64,000 nucleotides of DNA, from positions 124,001 to 188,000 of the forward strand of contig NZ_JAFMST010000004.1 of the NCBI RefSeq assembly GCF_017916275.1. The letters are read 5' to 3'. The stretch is from Rubellimicrobium arenae (GTDB lineage Bacteria > Pseudomonadota > Alphaproteobacteria > Rhodobacterales > Rhodobacteraceae). Both the position numbers and the translations under genes were made by a program. The notes beneath the pieces are model-generated. The model saw nothing but the letters and a program-made list of their open reading frames with translations, was not told the origin of the DNA and searched no databases. Position 1 is the stretch's first letter. The number at the start of each line of letters is the position of its first letter. Below are positions 8,876-17,871 of the stretch, piece after piece.

Positions 8876-9544
8876 ATGCCACGCAACGACCGCCTTCTTG
8901 ATCTCGTCCGGCTCCTCAGCGACGGCCGCCTGCATCGGGCCGAGGACCTCGCCCGCCGCCTGGGCGTGTCCCAGCGGACGATCTACCGCGACATGGACAC
9001 CCTGGTCGCCAGTGGCGTCCCCATCGCAGGGGAGCGGGGCCTGGGCTACGCCGCCACCGCGGCCATCACGCTCCCCCCGCTGAACCTGTCCCTGCCCGAG
9101 CTCGAGGCGCTGCATCTGGGCCTCGCCGTGGTCGGCGAGGCGGGCGACGAGGAACTGAAGGAGGCCGCCCGCACGCTGTCGGCCAAGGTGGATGCCGTGC
9201 TGCCCGAAGACCGGTCCGCGCCGCTCGCGTCCTTCGGCTTCGCGACCCATGCCTTTGCCGAGGCGTCGCGCGGATTCCGCCATATGCCGACGATCCGGAC
9301 GGCGATCCGGGCGCGCCAGAAGCTGCGCCTCCAGATCCCCGGCCAGGTGCCGCCGCGCCGCATCGTCCGCCCGCTGCGGCTCGACTACTGGGGCCGGGTC
9401 TGGACCGTCACCTGCTGGGACGAAACCGCGGGCGACTTCGCCCTGCTCCGCGTCGACCTGATCGAGGATGTGGCCGCCCTGCCCCAGCTCTTTGTCGACG
9501 AGCCCGGCAGGACGCTGGCCGACTATCAGGCCACCCTGGGCTGA
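8876..9544 (+). CDS. YafY-type HTH/WYL transcriptional regulator
   Basis: A 222-residue regulator. Residues 1-55 form an HTH_11 (DeoR-like winged helix) with LARRLGVSQRTIYRDMDTL as the recognition region and a GERGLGYAA wing. The C-terminal part (about 120-222) resembles a WYL domain, a sensor fold that binds nucleic acids, nucleotides or other ligands, but the exact W-Y-L signature is only loosely kept (RLDYWGRVWTVTCW). It lies alone between the divergent tat operon and a convergent ABC ATPase gene, whose 3' end it overlaps by 19 bases. A palindrome 15 bases upstream suggests autoregulation. Its ligand and targets are unknown. Confidence 0.85.
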   Translation: MPRNDRLLDLVRLLSDGRLHRAEDLARRLGVSQRTIYRDMDTLVASGVPIAGERGLGYAATAAITLPPLNLSLPELEALHLGLAVVGEAGDEELKEAARTLSAKVDAVLPEDRSAPLASFGFATHAFAEASRGFRHMPTIRTAIRARQKLRLQIPGQVPPRRIVRPLRLDYWGRVWTVTCWDETAGDFALLRVDLIEDVAALPQLFVDEPGRTLADYQATLG

Positions 9545-10623
9545 GCCGCCGGCGCGTGCGGAAAGACAAAGCAGCGGTCCCGCCGGAACATCAGCCAAAG
9601 CGGCGTTCCCGGCTTGGGCAGGAACACCCAGGGCACATGCGCCTTAAGGATCGATCCGTCGAAGTCCATCCGGAACTCCACGAGGCTTTCCGATCCCATG
9701 AACCGCGCCCGCTCGACCACGCCGCGCGCCGCCTCGCCATGGGTCGGGGTGGACAGCGGCCCCTTTCCCGCCCGGTCGAAATCGATCCGCAGGTGCTGCG
9801 GCCGGATGGCGATGTCGACCTCGGACCCGTCCGGCACGCCGGGCACGAGGAACGGCCCGAAGGGCGTCTCGGTCAGCGCGCCCTTCACCTGCCCCCGGAT
9901 CACGTTCAGGTCGCTGAAGAAGGCCGCCGCCTTCAGGTCCACCGGGTTGTTGTAGATCGTGTAGGGCGCGCCCGCCTGCACGATCCGTCCGTCCCGCATC
10001 AGCAGGATCTCGTCCGCCATGCGCATGGCCTCGGTCGGCTCGTGCGTGACCAGCAGCACCGCCGTCCCCTCGGCCTTGAGCACGGCCAGCGTCTCGTCCC
10101 GGATGTCGTCCCGCAGCCGGTCGTCCAGACCCGAGAACGGCTCGTCCATCAGCATGATCCGCGGCCGGGGCGCGAGGGCGCGGGCCAGCGCCACGCGCTG
10201 CTGCTCCCCGCCCGACAGCTCGTGCGGGTGCTTGTCGGCATGGCGCATCATGCCCACGCGGCCCAGCAGCTCCGCGACGCGCTCCTGGCGGCCGGGCGCG
10301 TGCCGGGGCAGCCCGAAGGCCACGTTCTGCGACACCGTCAGGTGCGGGAACAGGGCAAAGTCCTGGAACATGAGCCCGATGCCGCGCTGTTCGGCCGGGA
10401 TGCGGACGCGTCCCTCGACCAGGGGCCTGCCATCGACGCGGATGGTCCCCTCGTCCGGCATGTCCACCCCGGCGATCAGGCGCAAGGTCGTGGACTTGCC
10501 GCAGCCCGAGGGTCCGAGCAGGCAGCTCACCTGGCCCGCCGCGATGGTCAGCGACACGTCCCTCACGACCTCGCGCGCGCCGAACCGGCGCGTCAGCCCC
10601 TGGATCTCGAGCCGCGGCTCCAT
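9526..10623 (-). CDS. FbpC/PotA-like ABC transporter ATP-binding protein
   Basis: A 365-residue importer ATPase. Walker A is GPSGCGKST, the signature is LSGGEQQR, Walker B is IMLMDEP and the switch His is in LVTHEP. The last 130 residues form a TOBE-like regulatory domain (IRPQHLRIDF). Architecture and sequence are closest to ATPases for ferric iron (FbpC) or polyamine/sulfate-type importers. No permease or binding-protein gene is adjacent, so it is an orphan whose substrate cannot be read from context. The ATG at 10623 gives MEPRLEIQGLTRRFG, a standard N-terminus. Its 3' end overlaps the convergent regulator gene by 19 bases. Confidence 0.88.
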   Translation of the reverse strand: MEPRLEIQGLTRRFGAREVVRDVSLTIAAGQVSCLLGPSGCGKSTTLRLIAGVDMPDEGTIRVDGRPLVEGRVRIPAEQRGIGLMFQDFALFPHLTVSQNVAFGLPRHAPGRQERVAELLGRVGMMRHADKHPHELSGGEQQRVALARALAPRPRIMLMDEPFSGLDDRLRDDIRDETLAVLKAEGTAVLLVTHEPTEAMRMADEILLMRDGRIVQAGAPYTIYNNPVDLKAAAFFSDLNVIRGQVKGALTETPFGPFLVPGVPDGSEVDIAIRPQHLRIDFDRAGKGPLSTPTHGEAARGVVERARFMGSESLVEFRMDFDGSILKAHVPWVFLPKPGTPLWLMFRRDRCFVFPHAPAAQPRVA

Positions 10624-10687
10624 GGCAGTCCAATCCCGACGGAAATCTTCGGGCATCTAAGCCCGCGCATCCGCAGGAGCAAGCCGA

Positions 10688-11467
10688 TCACAGGGTCAGG
10701 TTCGTCGACCCGCCATCGAGCGCGATGTTCTGCCCCACGACATAGCCCGCATGGACCGAGCAGAGGAACGCGCACATCGCCCCGAACTCCTGCGGAGTCC
10801 CCATCCGCCCGGCCGGGATCATCGCCAGCCGGCGCGCCGTCAGCTCCTCCTTCGAGACGCCGTCCCGCGCCATGGCGGCCTCGTCCAGGGACCGGATGCG
10901 GTCGGTGTCGTGACTCCCCGGAAGCAGGTTGTTGATCGTGACCCCGAAGCGCGCCACCTGCCGCGCCGTGCCCGCGACATAGCCGGTCAGCCCCGCCCGT
11001 GCCGCGTTCGACAGCCCGAGCGTGCCGATCGGCGCCTTGACGCTGGTCGAGGTGATGTTCACCACCCGGCCCCAGCCGCGGTTGCACATCCCCGGCAGAA
11101 GCGCCTGCATCAGCGCGATGGGCGCCAGCATGTTGGCGTCCAGCGCCCCCTGGAAATCCGCCCGCCCCCAGTCGCGCCATGTCCCGGGCGGCGGCCCGCC
11201 CACGTTGGTGACGAGGATGTCCACCGCCCCTGCCGCCGCGATCACCTGCGCCTGGCCTGCTTCCGTCACCATGTCGGCCGCGATCGTCGCGACCTGGACC
11301 CCATGCGCCGCCCAAATCGCCTCGGCCGTCGCCTCCAGCGCCTCCGCCCCGCGCGCATTGAGCACGAGCTCCACGCCCGCCGCCGCCAGCGCCTCGGCGC
11401 AGCCGCGCCCGAGTCCCCTCGAGGCCCCCGTCACCAGAGCCCGCCGCCCCCGGATCCCAAGATCCAT
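10688..11467 (-). CDS. Atypical SDR lacking the Tyr/Lys catalytic pair
   Basis: A 259-residue FabG-like short-chain dehydrogenase. The cofactor motif TGASRGLG (13-20) is intact and the C-terminus ends with GQNIALDGGSTN, typical of the family. Aligning the AGLxG helix with FabG puts Ser153 at the catalytic Tyr position and Arg157 at the Lys position (GLSNAARAGLTG), while Ser140 is kept. This LSNxxR variant is a known SDR subgroup often labelled 3-oxoacyl-ACP reductase, though the catalytic chemistry must differ or be lost. It is 64 bases upstream of the ABC ATPase gene on the same strand and divergent from prfC. Confidence 0.87.
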   Translation of the reverse strand: MDLGIRGRRALVTGASRGLGRGCAEALAAAGVELVLNARGAEALEATAEAIWAAHGVQVATIAADMVTEAGQAQVIAAAGAVDILVTNVGGPPPGTWRDWGRADFQGALDANMLAPIALMQALLPGMCNRGWGRVVNITSTSVKAPIGTLGLSNAARAGLTGYVAGTARQVARFGVTINNLLPGSHDTDRIRSLDEAAMARDGVSKEELTARRLAMIPAGRMGTPQEFGAMCAFLCSVHAGYVVGQNIALDGGSTNLTL

Positions 11468-11559
11468 GCCTTCTGCCCCCTCTTGCGCGGAATCGACGCG
11501 CCGCCAGAACAGCGCGCCCGGTTGTGGGAAGGCAAGCCCTCGCCTATGTGGAACGCGCC

Positions 11560-13167
<1,608 letters not shown>

Positions 13168-13178
13168 GCCGTGCGGCA

Positions 13179-13206
13179 CGGGCGCCCTGGCCTTGGCCCG
13201 CGCCCG
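13179..13206. terminator. Hairpin between convergent prfC and glycosyltransferase genes
   Basis: CGGGCGC (13179-13185) pairs with GCGCCCG (13200-13206); the loop contains a nested GGCC-TT-GGCC. It begins 12 bases after the prfC stop and ends 11 bases before the minus-strand stop at 13217. No T-run, so this is a structure-based call. Confidence 0.35.
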
Positions 13207-13216
13207 GCCCGCGGGC

Positions 13217-14440
13217 TCAGCGCCCGAGCACCCGGCCGTACTTGGCCAGCAGCGCCTCGGCCTTGGTGTCCCACAGGAAGGTCGAGCGGATCCGGTCCAG
13301 CGCCCCTTCGGACATGGACTCGATGCGGCCCCGGTCCCCGTGAAGGTCCGAGATCACCTGGGCGAGGTTGCGCGCCATGTCCCAGCTTCCGGTCACGGGC
13401 AGCAGGATGGCCGATCGGTCGTCCACCAGCTCCGCCGGTCCGCCGTAATCGACCGCGACCACCGGCAGCCCGGTCGCCATGGCCTCCACGACCACGCCGC
13501 CCGCCGCCTCGCGGAAGCTCGGGAACACGAGCACGTCGGCCTTGAGGTACTCCTGCTGGACCTCCTCGCGCGCGAGGCGGCCCACCATCTCGACCCGGTC
13601 GGCCAGCCCGTGCTGCGCGACCTCCGCCACGGTGGCGTCGAAATCCGGCCCGGACCCGACGATACGGCAGACGATGTCCAGATCCCGGGGGACAAGAGAC
13701 ATGGCCCGGACGATCTCGCGCGCGCCCTTGGTGCGCACCATCCGCCCCACGAACAGCAGCCGGAGCGGCCGTCCCGCGCTGTCCGCGGCCCGCCGCACCG
13801 GCCCGCCGATCCCGTGGACGCCATGCTCGCTGAACACGTCGAAGCGGTCGCCGACCAGCGGTCGCAGCTTGTCCTGCACATAGGCGGTGCCGCCCAGCAC
13901 CAAGCTCGCCCGCCGGAAGGAGCGGCGCAGCGACGGGCTGAACCTGAGCCGCAGCGAGTCGACCGACCGGAGGTTCATGTAGGAGGGCTGGCTCGTCATC
14001 TCGGACTTCAGCACCTCGGGCGTCTCGAGGCTGCCGTTCATCGGCCCGACCACGTAGGGCACGTCGAAATGCCGGGCCGGCGACGGGTATCGCATCGACA
14101 TGGGCGTGAGCTGGTGGATCAGGTCGAACCTGGTCTCGCCCAGCAGCGCCGTGATGGCCTTGCGCGCCTGACGGTCGAACTTGATGTATTCCGGCTTGGC
14201 GATGGCGTTGAAGCGGTCCCCCAGCGCCTTGATCGGGTCCGCGCGCACCTCGACGATGCGGACGCCCGGCAGGGCCGCCCGCAGGTCGGGGGTGTGCTTG
14301 TCCACCTTCTTGAGAAGGGTTGCGTTCACCTTGCCGGACATGGAGGTGAGGATGTCGCAGGCGCAGCGCGCCTCGCCGATCGAGCTCACGCCGATGTAGG
14401 GGGCGATATAAAGCACGTTCAGCTTCGAATTGCCGGTCAT
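13217..14440 (-). CDS. Glycosyltransferase family 4 protein
   Basis: A 407-residue GT-B glycosyltransferase. The N-terminal Rossmann half starts LNVLYIAPYIGVSSIGEAR, and the C-terminal half shows LLFVGRMVRTKG, then VFPSFREAAGGVVVEAMATG, the GT4 donor-sugar E-x7-E motif, followed by LPVVAVDYGGPAELV. The donor and acceptor are unknown; such enzymes build capsule, exopolysaccharide or lipopolysaccharide chains. The ATG at 14440 was chosen because it leads straight into the first strand. It stands alone: prfC converges from one side and a 549-base gap separates it from the OsmC gene on the other, so no pathway can be named. Confidence 0.85.
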   Translation of the reverse strand: MTGNSKLNVLYIAPYIGVSSIGEARCACDILTSMSGKVNATLLKKVDKHTPDLRAALPGVRIVEVRADPIKALGDRFNAIAKPEYIKFDRQARKAITALLGETRFDLIHQLTPMSMRYPSPARHFDVPYVVGPMNGSLETPEVLKSEMTSQPSYMNLRSVDSLRLRFSPSLRRSFRRASLVLGGTAYVQDKLRPLVGDRFDVFSEHGVHGIGGPVRRAADSAGRPLRLLFVGRMVRTKGAREIVRAMSLVPRDLDIVCRIVGSGPDFDATVAEVAQHGLADRVEMVGRLAREEVQQEYLKADVLVFPSFREAAGGVVVEAMATGLPVVAVDYGGPAELVDDRSAILLPVTGSWDMARNLAQVISDLHGDRGRIESMSEGALDRIRSTFLWDTKAEALLAKYGRVLGR

Positions 14441-14961
14441 GGCCAAACCCTTGAAACGGAAAGTCGCGCCGGCACTGCTGTCTCCCTGCCCATCGTCCCG
14501 GTCCGGGGCCGCCAAGTCATGACGCAAACGGTTCCGGCGTTCAAGCAAGCCCCGGCGCGAGCCGGAAGCTCTGGGGTCGGGGCCACAGCCCAAGGTCGAG
14601 GCCAGGGCGCCACATCTGCGCCGGGCGAAGTCAGGGGCCAGGAGCGGCCCGCCCCCCGTTGCGTGGGGCGCGCGGTGGTCTCAGGCCCCGTTAACCATTC
14701 CGCGCCATCCTGCCGCCCATCGCCCCGGCCCGGGCGGCGCAGGCATCTTGTGGATCCGCGCCCGCCCTTCGGTCCCGCCGGGGATGCTCTTTGGGGGACA
14801 CACGGGTGCCGCGTCCCACTGGGAGGGGGCGCCCCGCCCCCGCAAAGACCCAGCCGCCGCGTGTCGGGACACGCCCCCCGCGCCGTGGCTTGGCCTCCCG
14901 GCGCGGCCAGGGAGGCCCGTCCGGTCGCTCTTGGCGGCGACCGGGGAACGCTCCCGCCGTC
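14441..14961. other. Long intergenic stretch without a supported gene
   Basis: The gap between the glycosyltransferase start and the OsmC gene end holds no reading frame with convincing content. It contains a GC-rich hairpin with no T-run (GGGGGCG at 14825-14831 with CGCCCCC at 14835-14841) and a single TTAACC element near 14693, resembling half a CtrA site. The part next to 14440 must hold the glycosyltransferase promoter. No RNA gene was recognised. Confidence 0.5.
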
Positions 14962-14980
14962 CCCGGTCGCGGGGACCGGG
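14962..14980 (-). terminator. Hairpin downstream of the OsmC gene
   Basis: CCCGGTC (14962-14968) and GACCGGG (14974-14980) form a perfect 7-bp stem with a 5-base loop, 10 bases past the OsmC stop. No T-run; a possible terminator. Confidence 0.3.
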
Positions 14981-14989
14981 CCCGGCTCC

Positions 14990-15421
14990 TCATTCGGCGA
15001 GGCGGGCGCTCATCGTGATGTCGGCCCCCGCAAGCACCTTGCTCACCGGGCAGTTCGCCTTGGCGTCCTCCGCGATCTCGCGGAACTGGTCGGCCGAGGC
15101 TCCGGGGATGGTCGCCACCACATCCAGGTGCACGCGCGTGATCTCGAACCCGGGCCCCTTCTGCTCCAGCGACACGGTGCTGGTCGACTCGATGTTCTCC
15201 GCCGTAACCCCCGCCTTTTCCAAGGCGGCCGCCAGGGCCATGGAAAAGCACGACGCGTGCGCCGCCCCGATCAGCTCCTCGGGGTTGGTGCCGGGCTGGT
15301 CCCCGAATCGCTTGGCAAAGCTGTAATCCTCGTTGGACAGCACGCCCGTCTCGGTCGAGACCTGACCCTTGCCGTCCCGCAGGCCCCCCTGCCACCGCGC
15401 GCTGCCGTGTTTCTGGATCAT
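14990..15421 (-). CDS. OsmC family peroxiredoxin
   Basis: A 143-residue OsmC/Ohr-fold thiol peroxidase that reduces organic hydroperoxides in the cytoplasm. The two redox cysteines are in AHASCFSMAL (about residue 58) and ANCPVSK (about residue 125), the normal spacing for OsmC. NPEELIGAAHASC is the family signature around the first. GGAGGG lies a few bases before the ATG at 15421. It is divergent from the RNA helicase gene with 190 bases between them, so its promoter is in that gap. Ohr is possible but the sequence around the first Cys favours OsmC. Confidence 0.9.
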   Translation of the reverse strand: MIQKHGSARWQGGLRDGKGQVSTETGVLSNEDYSFAKRFGDQPGTNPEELIGAAHASCFSMALAAALEKAGVTAENIESTSTVSLEQKGPGFEITRVHLDVVATIPGASADQFREIAEDAKANCPVSKVLAGADITMSARLAE

Positions 15422-15510
15422 CTCGCCCTCCTGTGTCCGCTGGGTCAGCTAGGTCACCATGCCGCACCCGCAAGGCTTCCATCGGCTTGACGCTTCCCCA
15501 TATATCCTCT

Positions 15511-15524
15511 AACGCCAAGGCGTT
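15511..15524. other. Palindrome in the rhlE upstream region
   Basis: AACGCC-AA-GGCGTT is a 14-base inverted repeat about 90 bases before the helicase start. TTGACG at 15487-15492 just upstream could be a -35 element, although no good -10 follows at the right distance. A second inverted repeat (GTCCGG/CCGGAC, 15531-15550) follows. These may shape a structured leader; a binding site is equally possible. Confidence 0.3.
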
Positions 15525-15611
15525 TCACGAGTCCGGCAATCCGGCCGGACAGGCCGCGCGTGCGATGGATGCGGCCGACATGCCGTAACCTCTCCCTCGC
15601 TAGGACACTGT

Positions 15612-17120
15612 GTGACCCAGTTCTCTGACCTGAACCTCGACCCCCGCGTTCTCCAGGCGCTTGCCGACGCGGGCTACCAGACCCCCACCCCGATCCAGGC
15701 CGGCGCGATTCCCGCGGCCCTGGAAGGCAAGGACGTCCTGGGCATCGCCCAGACGGGCACCGGCAAGACGGCGAGCTTCGTGCTCCCCATGATCACCCGG
15801 CTGGCCCAGGGCCGCGCCCGCGCCCGGATGCCACGCTCCCTCGTGCTTTGCCCCACGCGCGAACTCGCCGCCCAGGTGGCCGAGAACTTCGACAAGTACA
15901 GCAAGCACCTGAAGCTCACCAAGGCGCTCCTCATCGGCGGCGTCAGCTTCAAGGACCAGGACGCGCTGATCGACCGTGGCGTGGACGTGCTGATCGCCAC
16001 CCCCGGCCGCCTCCTCGACCATTTCGAGCGTGGCAAGCTCCTCCTCACCGGCGTCCAGATCATGGTGGTGGACGAGGCGGACCGCATGCTCGACATGGGC
16101 TTCATCCCCGACATCGAGCGGATCTTCGGCCTGACGCCCTTCACGCGCCAGACGCTGTTCTTCTCGGCCACGATGGCGCCCGAGATCGAGCGGATCACCA
16201 AGACCTTCCTGTCGAACCCCGCCAAGGTCGAGGTGGCCCGCGCCGCCACCACGGGCGAGAACATCACCCAAGGGTTGGTCATGTTCAAACCCACGCGGCG
16301 CGAAACGGAGGCGAGCGAGAAGCGCGCCGTCCTGCGCGCGCTGATCGACGCCGAGGGCGAGGCCTGCACCAACGCCATCATCTTCTGCAACCGGAAGATG
16401 GACGTCGATATCGTCGCCAAGTCCCTGAAGAAGTACGGCTACAACGCCGAGGCGATCCACGGCGACCTGGAACAGGCACAGCGCATGCGGACCCTGGACG
16501 CGTTCCGGGACGGCAAGCTCCGGCTGCTCGTGGCCTCCGACGTGGCCGCGCGCGGCCTGGACATCCCGGCGGTCAGCCATGTCTTCAACTTCGACGTGCC
16601 CTCCCACAGCGAGGATTACGTCCACCGGATCGGCCGCACGGGACGCGCCGGACGCTCGGGCAAGGCCCTGACGATCTGCGCGCCCAAGGACGAGAAGTAC
16701 TTGGCCGCGATCGAAGGGCTGGTCCAGAAGGAGATCCCCCGCGTCGAGAACCCGCTGAAGGACGCTCCGCCCCGCGAACTGCGCGAGGATCGTCCCCGTC
16801 GCGAGGAACGCGGCGAGCGTCGCGGCCGCAACCGCCGGGAGGAACGCCGCGAGGCCCCTGCCGCCGAACCTGTAGCCGCCACCGAGATCACGCCCATCGA
16901 CGACGCCCGGGAACCACGGCCCGACCGCGAGGCCAGGGCCGAGCGCGAACCGAGGCCCGAACGCGAGCCCAGGGCCGAGCGTGCGCCCCGGCCGGAGCGG
17001 GAGCGAAGCGAGCGCGACCGTCGCCCCCGTCAGGAGGCTCGGGACGAACTCGTGGTCGGGATGGGCGACGATGTTCCGTCGTTCATCCGCATGAGCTTCG
17101 CGGAGCGTCGCGCCGGGTGA
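15612..17120 (+). CDS. rhlE: DEAD-box RNA helicase, RhlE type
   Basis: An ATP-dependent RNA helicase of 502 residues. Motifs in order are Q-motif (TPIQAGAIP), I AQTGTGKT, Ia PTRELA, Ib TPGRLLD, II DEAD in VVDEADRMLDMGF, III SAT, V ARGLDIP and VI HRIGRTGRAG. The start is GTG at 15612, giving MTQFSDLNLDPRVLQAL, the RhlE-like N-terminus. The last 120 residues are a low-complexity Arg/Glu/Pro tail with imperfect repeats such as RAEREPRPE, likely disordered and RNA-binding. RhlE-type enzymes help ribosome assembly and RNA decay. The stop overlaps the start of the next gene in GTGA. Confidence 0.93.
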   Translation: MTQFSDLNLDPRVLQALADAGYQTPTPIQAGAIPAALEGKDVLGIAQTGTGKTASFVLPMITRLAQGRARARMPRSLVLCPTRELAAQVAENFDKYSKHLKLTKALLIGGVSFKDQDALIDRGVDVLIATPGRLLDHFERGKLLLTGVQIMVVDEADRMLDMGFIPDIERIFGLTPFTRQTLFFSATMAPEIERITKTFLSNPAKVEVARAATTGENITQGLVMFKPTRRETEASEKRAVLRALIDAEGEACTNAIIFCNRKMDVDIVAKSLKKYGYNAEAIHGDLEQAQRMRTLDAFRDGKLRLLVASDVAARGLDIPAVSHVFNFDVPSHSEDYVHRIGRTGRAGRSGKALTICAPKDEKYLAAIEGLVQKEIPRVENPLKDAPPRELREDRPRREERGERRGRNRREERREAPAAEPVAATEITPIDDAREPRPDREARAEREPRPEREPRAERAPRPERERSERDRRPRQEARDELVVGMGDDVPSFIRMSFAERRAG

Positions 17121-17737
17121 AGCTGCTTCTCGGTCTTCTGCTCGCGGTGATCGCCAGCGCGGCGCAGGCCCAAAGCTGCGTGGCGCGCGTGAATGCGCAG
17201 GAACTGATCATCGTGCCCGACGCTATGGGGGCCCCCTCGGCTGGACTGCGGGAACGGCTGCGGATGTGGCCGTCCCGGACCTGGGACCGGGCCTGGGGTG
17301 ATCGTGTCCAGTGCGACAGCGCCGCGATCATCCACTTCCTCGGCACGACCATGCGGATCGATGAGACCGAAGGCTATTGCCTTGCGCAGGATGACGAGAA
17401 TGGCTGGCTCCTGGTGCCCGGCGCGCGCAATTACCGGGGGCGCTGCACCAAGACCGTCTGCGACCGCGTGAACGTCGTCGCCGGCGCCACCGAAGCCCTG
17501 GGCACGACGATGATGAGCCTGGCTGCCGGACGGCGCGTCCAGACCGACTCCGACGCCGTGACCGCCGTCGCGCATGGCACAGGGGCCGTTCTGGTCTCCG
17601 GTCAGGCGCCCGCGGTCGCCGCGTCGTTGGGCCAGTCCGCCGCCGCGTTGGGGACGGCCTTGACAGTGCCAGCCGCGGCCGGGGCCGCCGCCGTGACGGT
17701 CATCGGCGTCGGCGGCGCTTTCTACTTCTGCTCCTGA
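17117..17737 (+). CDS. Unknown secreted protein coupled to rhlE
   Basis: A 206-residue protein with no recognised family. The GTG start at 17117 overlaps the helicase stop (17118-17120) and gives an ideal signal peptide, KLLLGLLLAVIASAAQAQ, with cleavage after AQA. The mature protein has six Cys spread over its length (first SCVAR, last FYFCS), compatible with disulfides in the periplasm. Its last 60 residues are Ala/Gly/Val rich and could form a membrane-associated hairpin. The overlap predicts translational coupling with a cytoplasmic RNA helicase, an odd pairing. Function unknown. Confidence 0.72.
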   Translation: MKLLLGLLLAVIASAAQAQSCVARVNAQELIIVPDAMGAPSAGLRERLRMWPSRTWDRAWGDRVQCDSAAIIHFLGTTMRIDETEGYCLAQDDENGWLLVPGARNYRGRCTKTVCDRVNVVAGATEALGTTMMSLAAGRRVQTDSDAVTAVAHGTGAVLVSGQAPAVAASLGQSAAALGTALTVPAAAGAAAVTVIGVGGAFYFCS

Positions 17738-17808
17738 CGGCTGCTTAGCCCGTGGGCCGCAGGGTCCCTGGAACGTGCAGCCCTCGGCCGATCAGGCCCG
17801 CGCGCGGC

Positions 17809-17832
17809 CGGTTCCGCGTCCTGGCGGAACCG
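17809..17832. terminator. Hairpin between convergent rhlE operon and rnj
   Basis: CGGTTCCGC (17809-17817) pairs perfectly with GCGGAACCG (17824-17832) across a 6-base loop. It lies between the stop at 17737 and the rnj stop at 17872, fitting a two-way terminator without a T-run. Confidence 0.5.
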
Positions 17833-17871
17833 ACCGGCGCAGCCTGACACCCCCGGCCCGAGGCGGACCCG

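Noticed and set aside
14690-14700. TTAACC element as a CtrA binding site
   Set aside because: Only a half site; the second TTAA at the needed spacing is missing.
14825-14841. GC-rich hairpin GGGGGCG/CGCCCCC as a terminator
   Set aside because: No T-run, and no gene ends within 100 bases; likely chance in GC-rich DNA.
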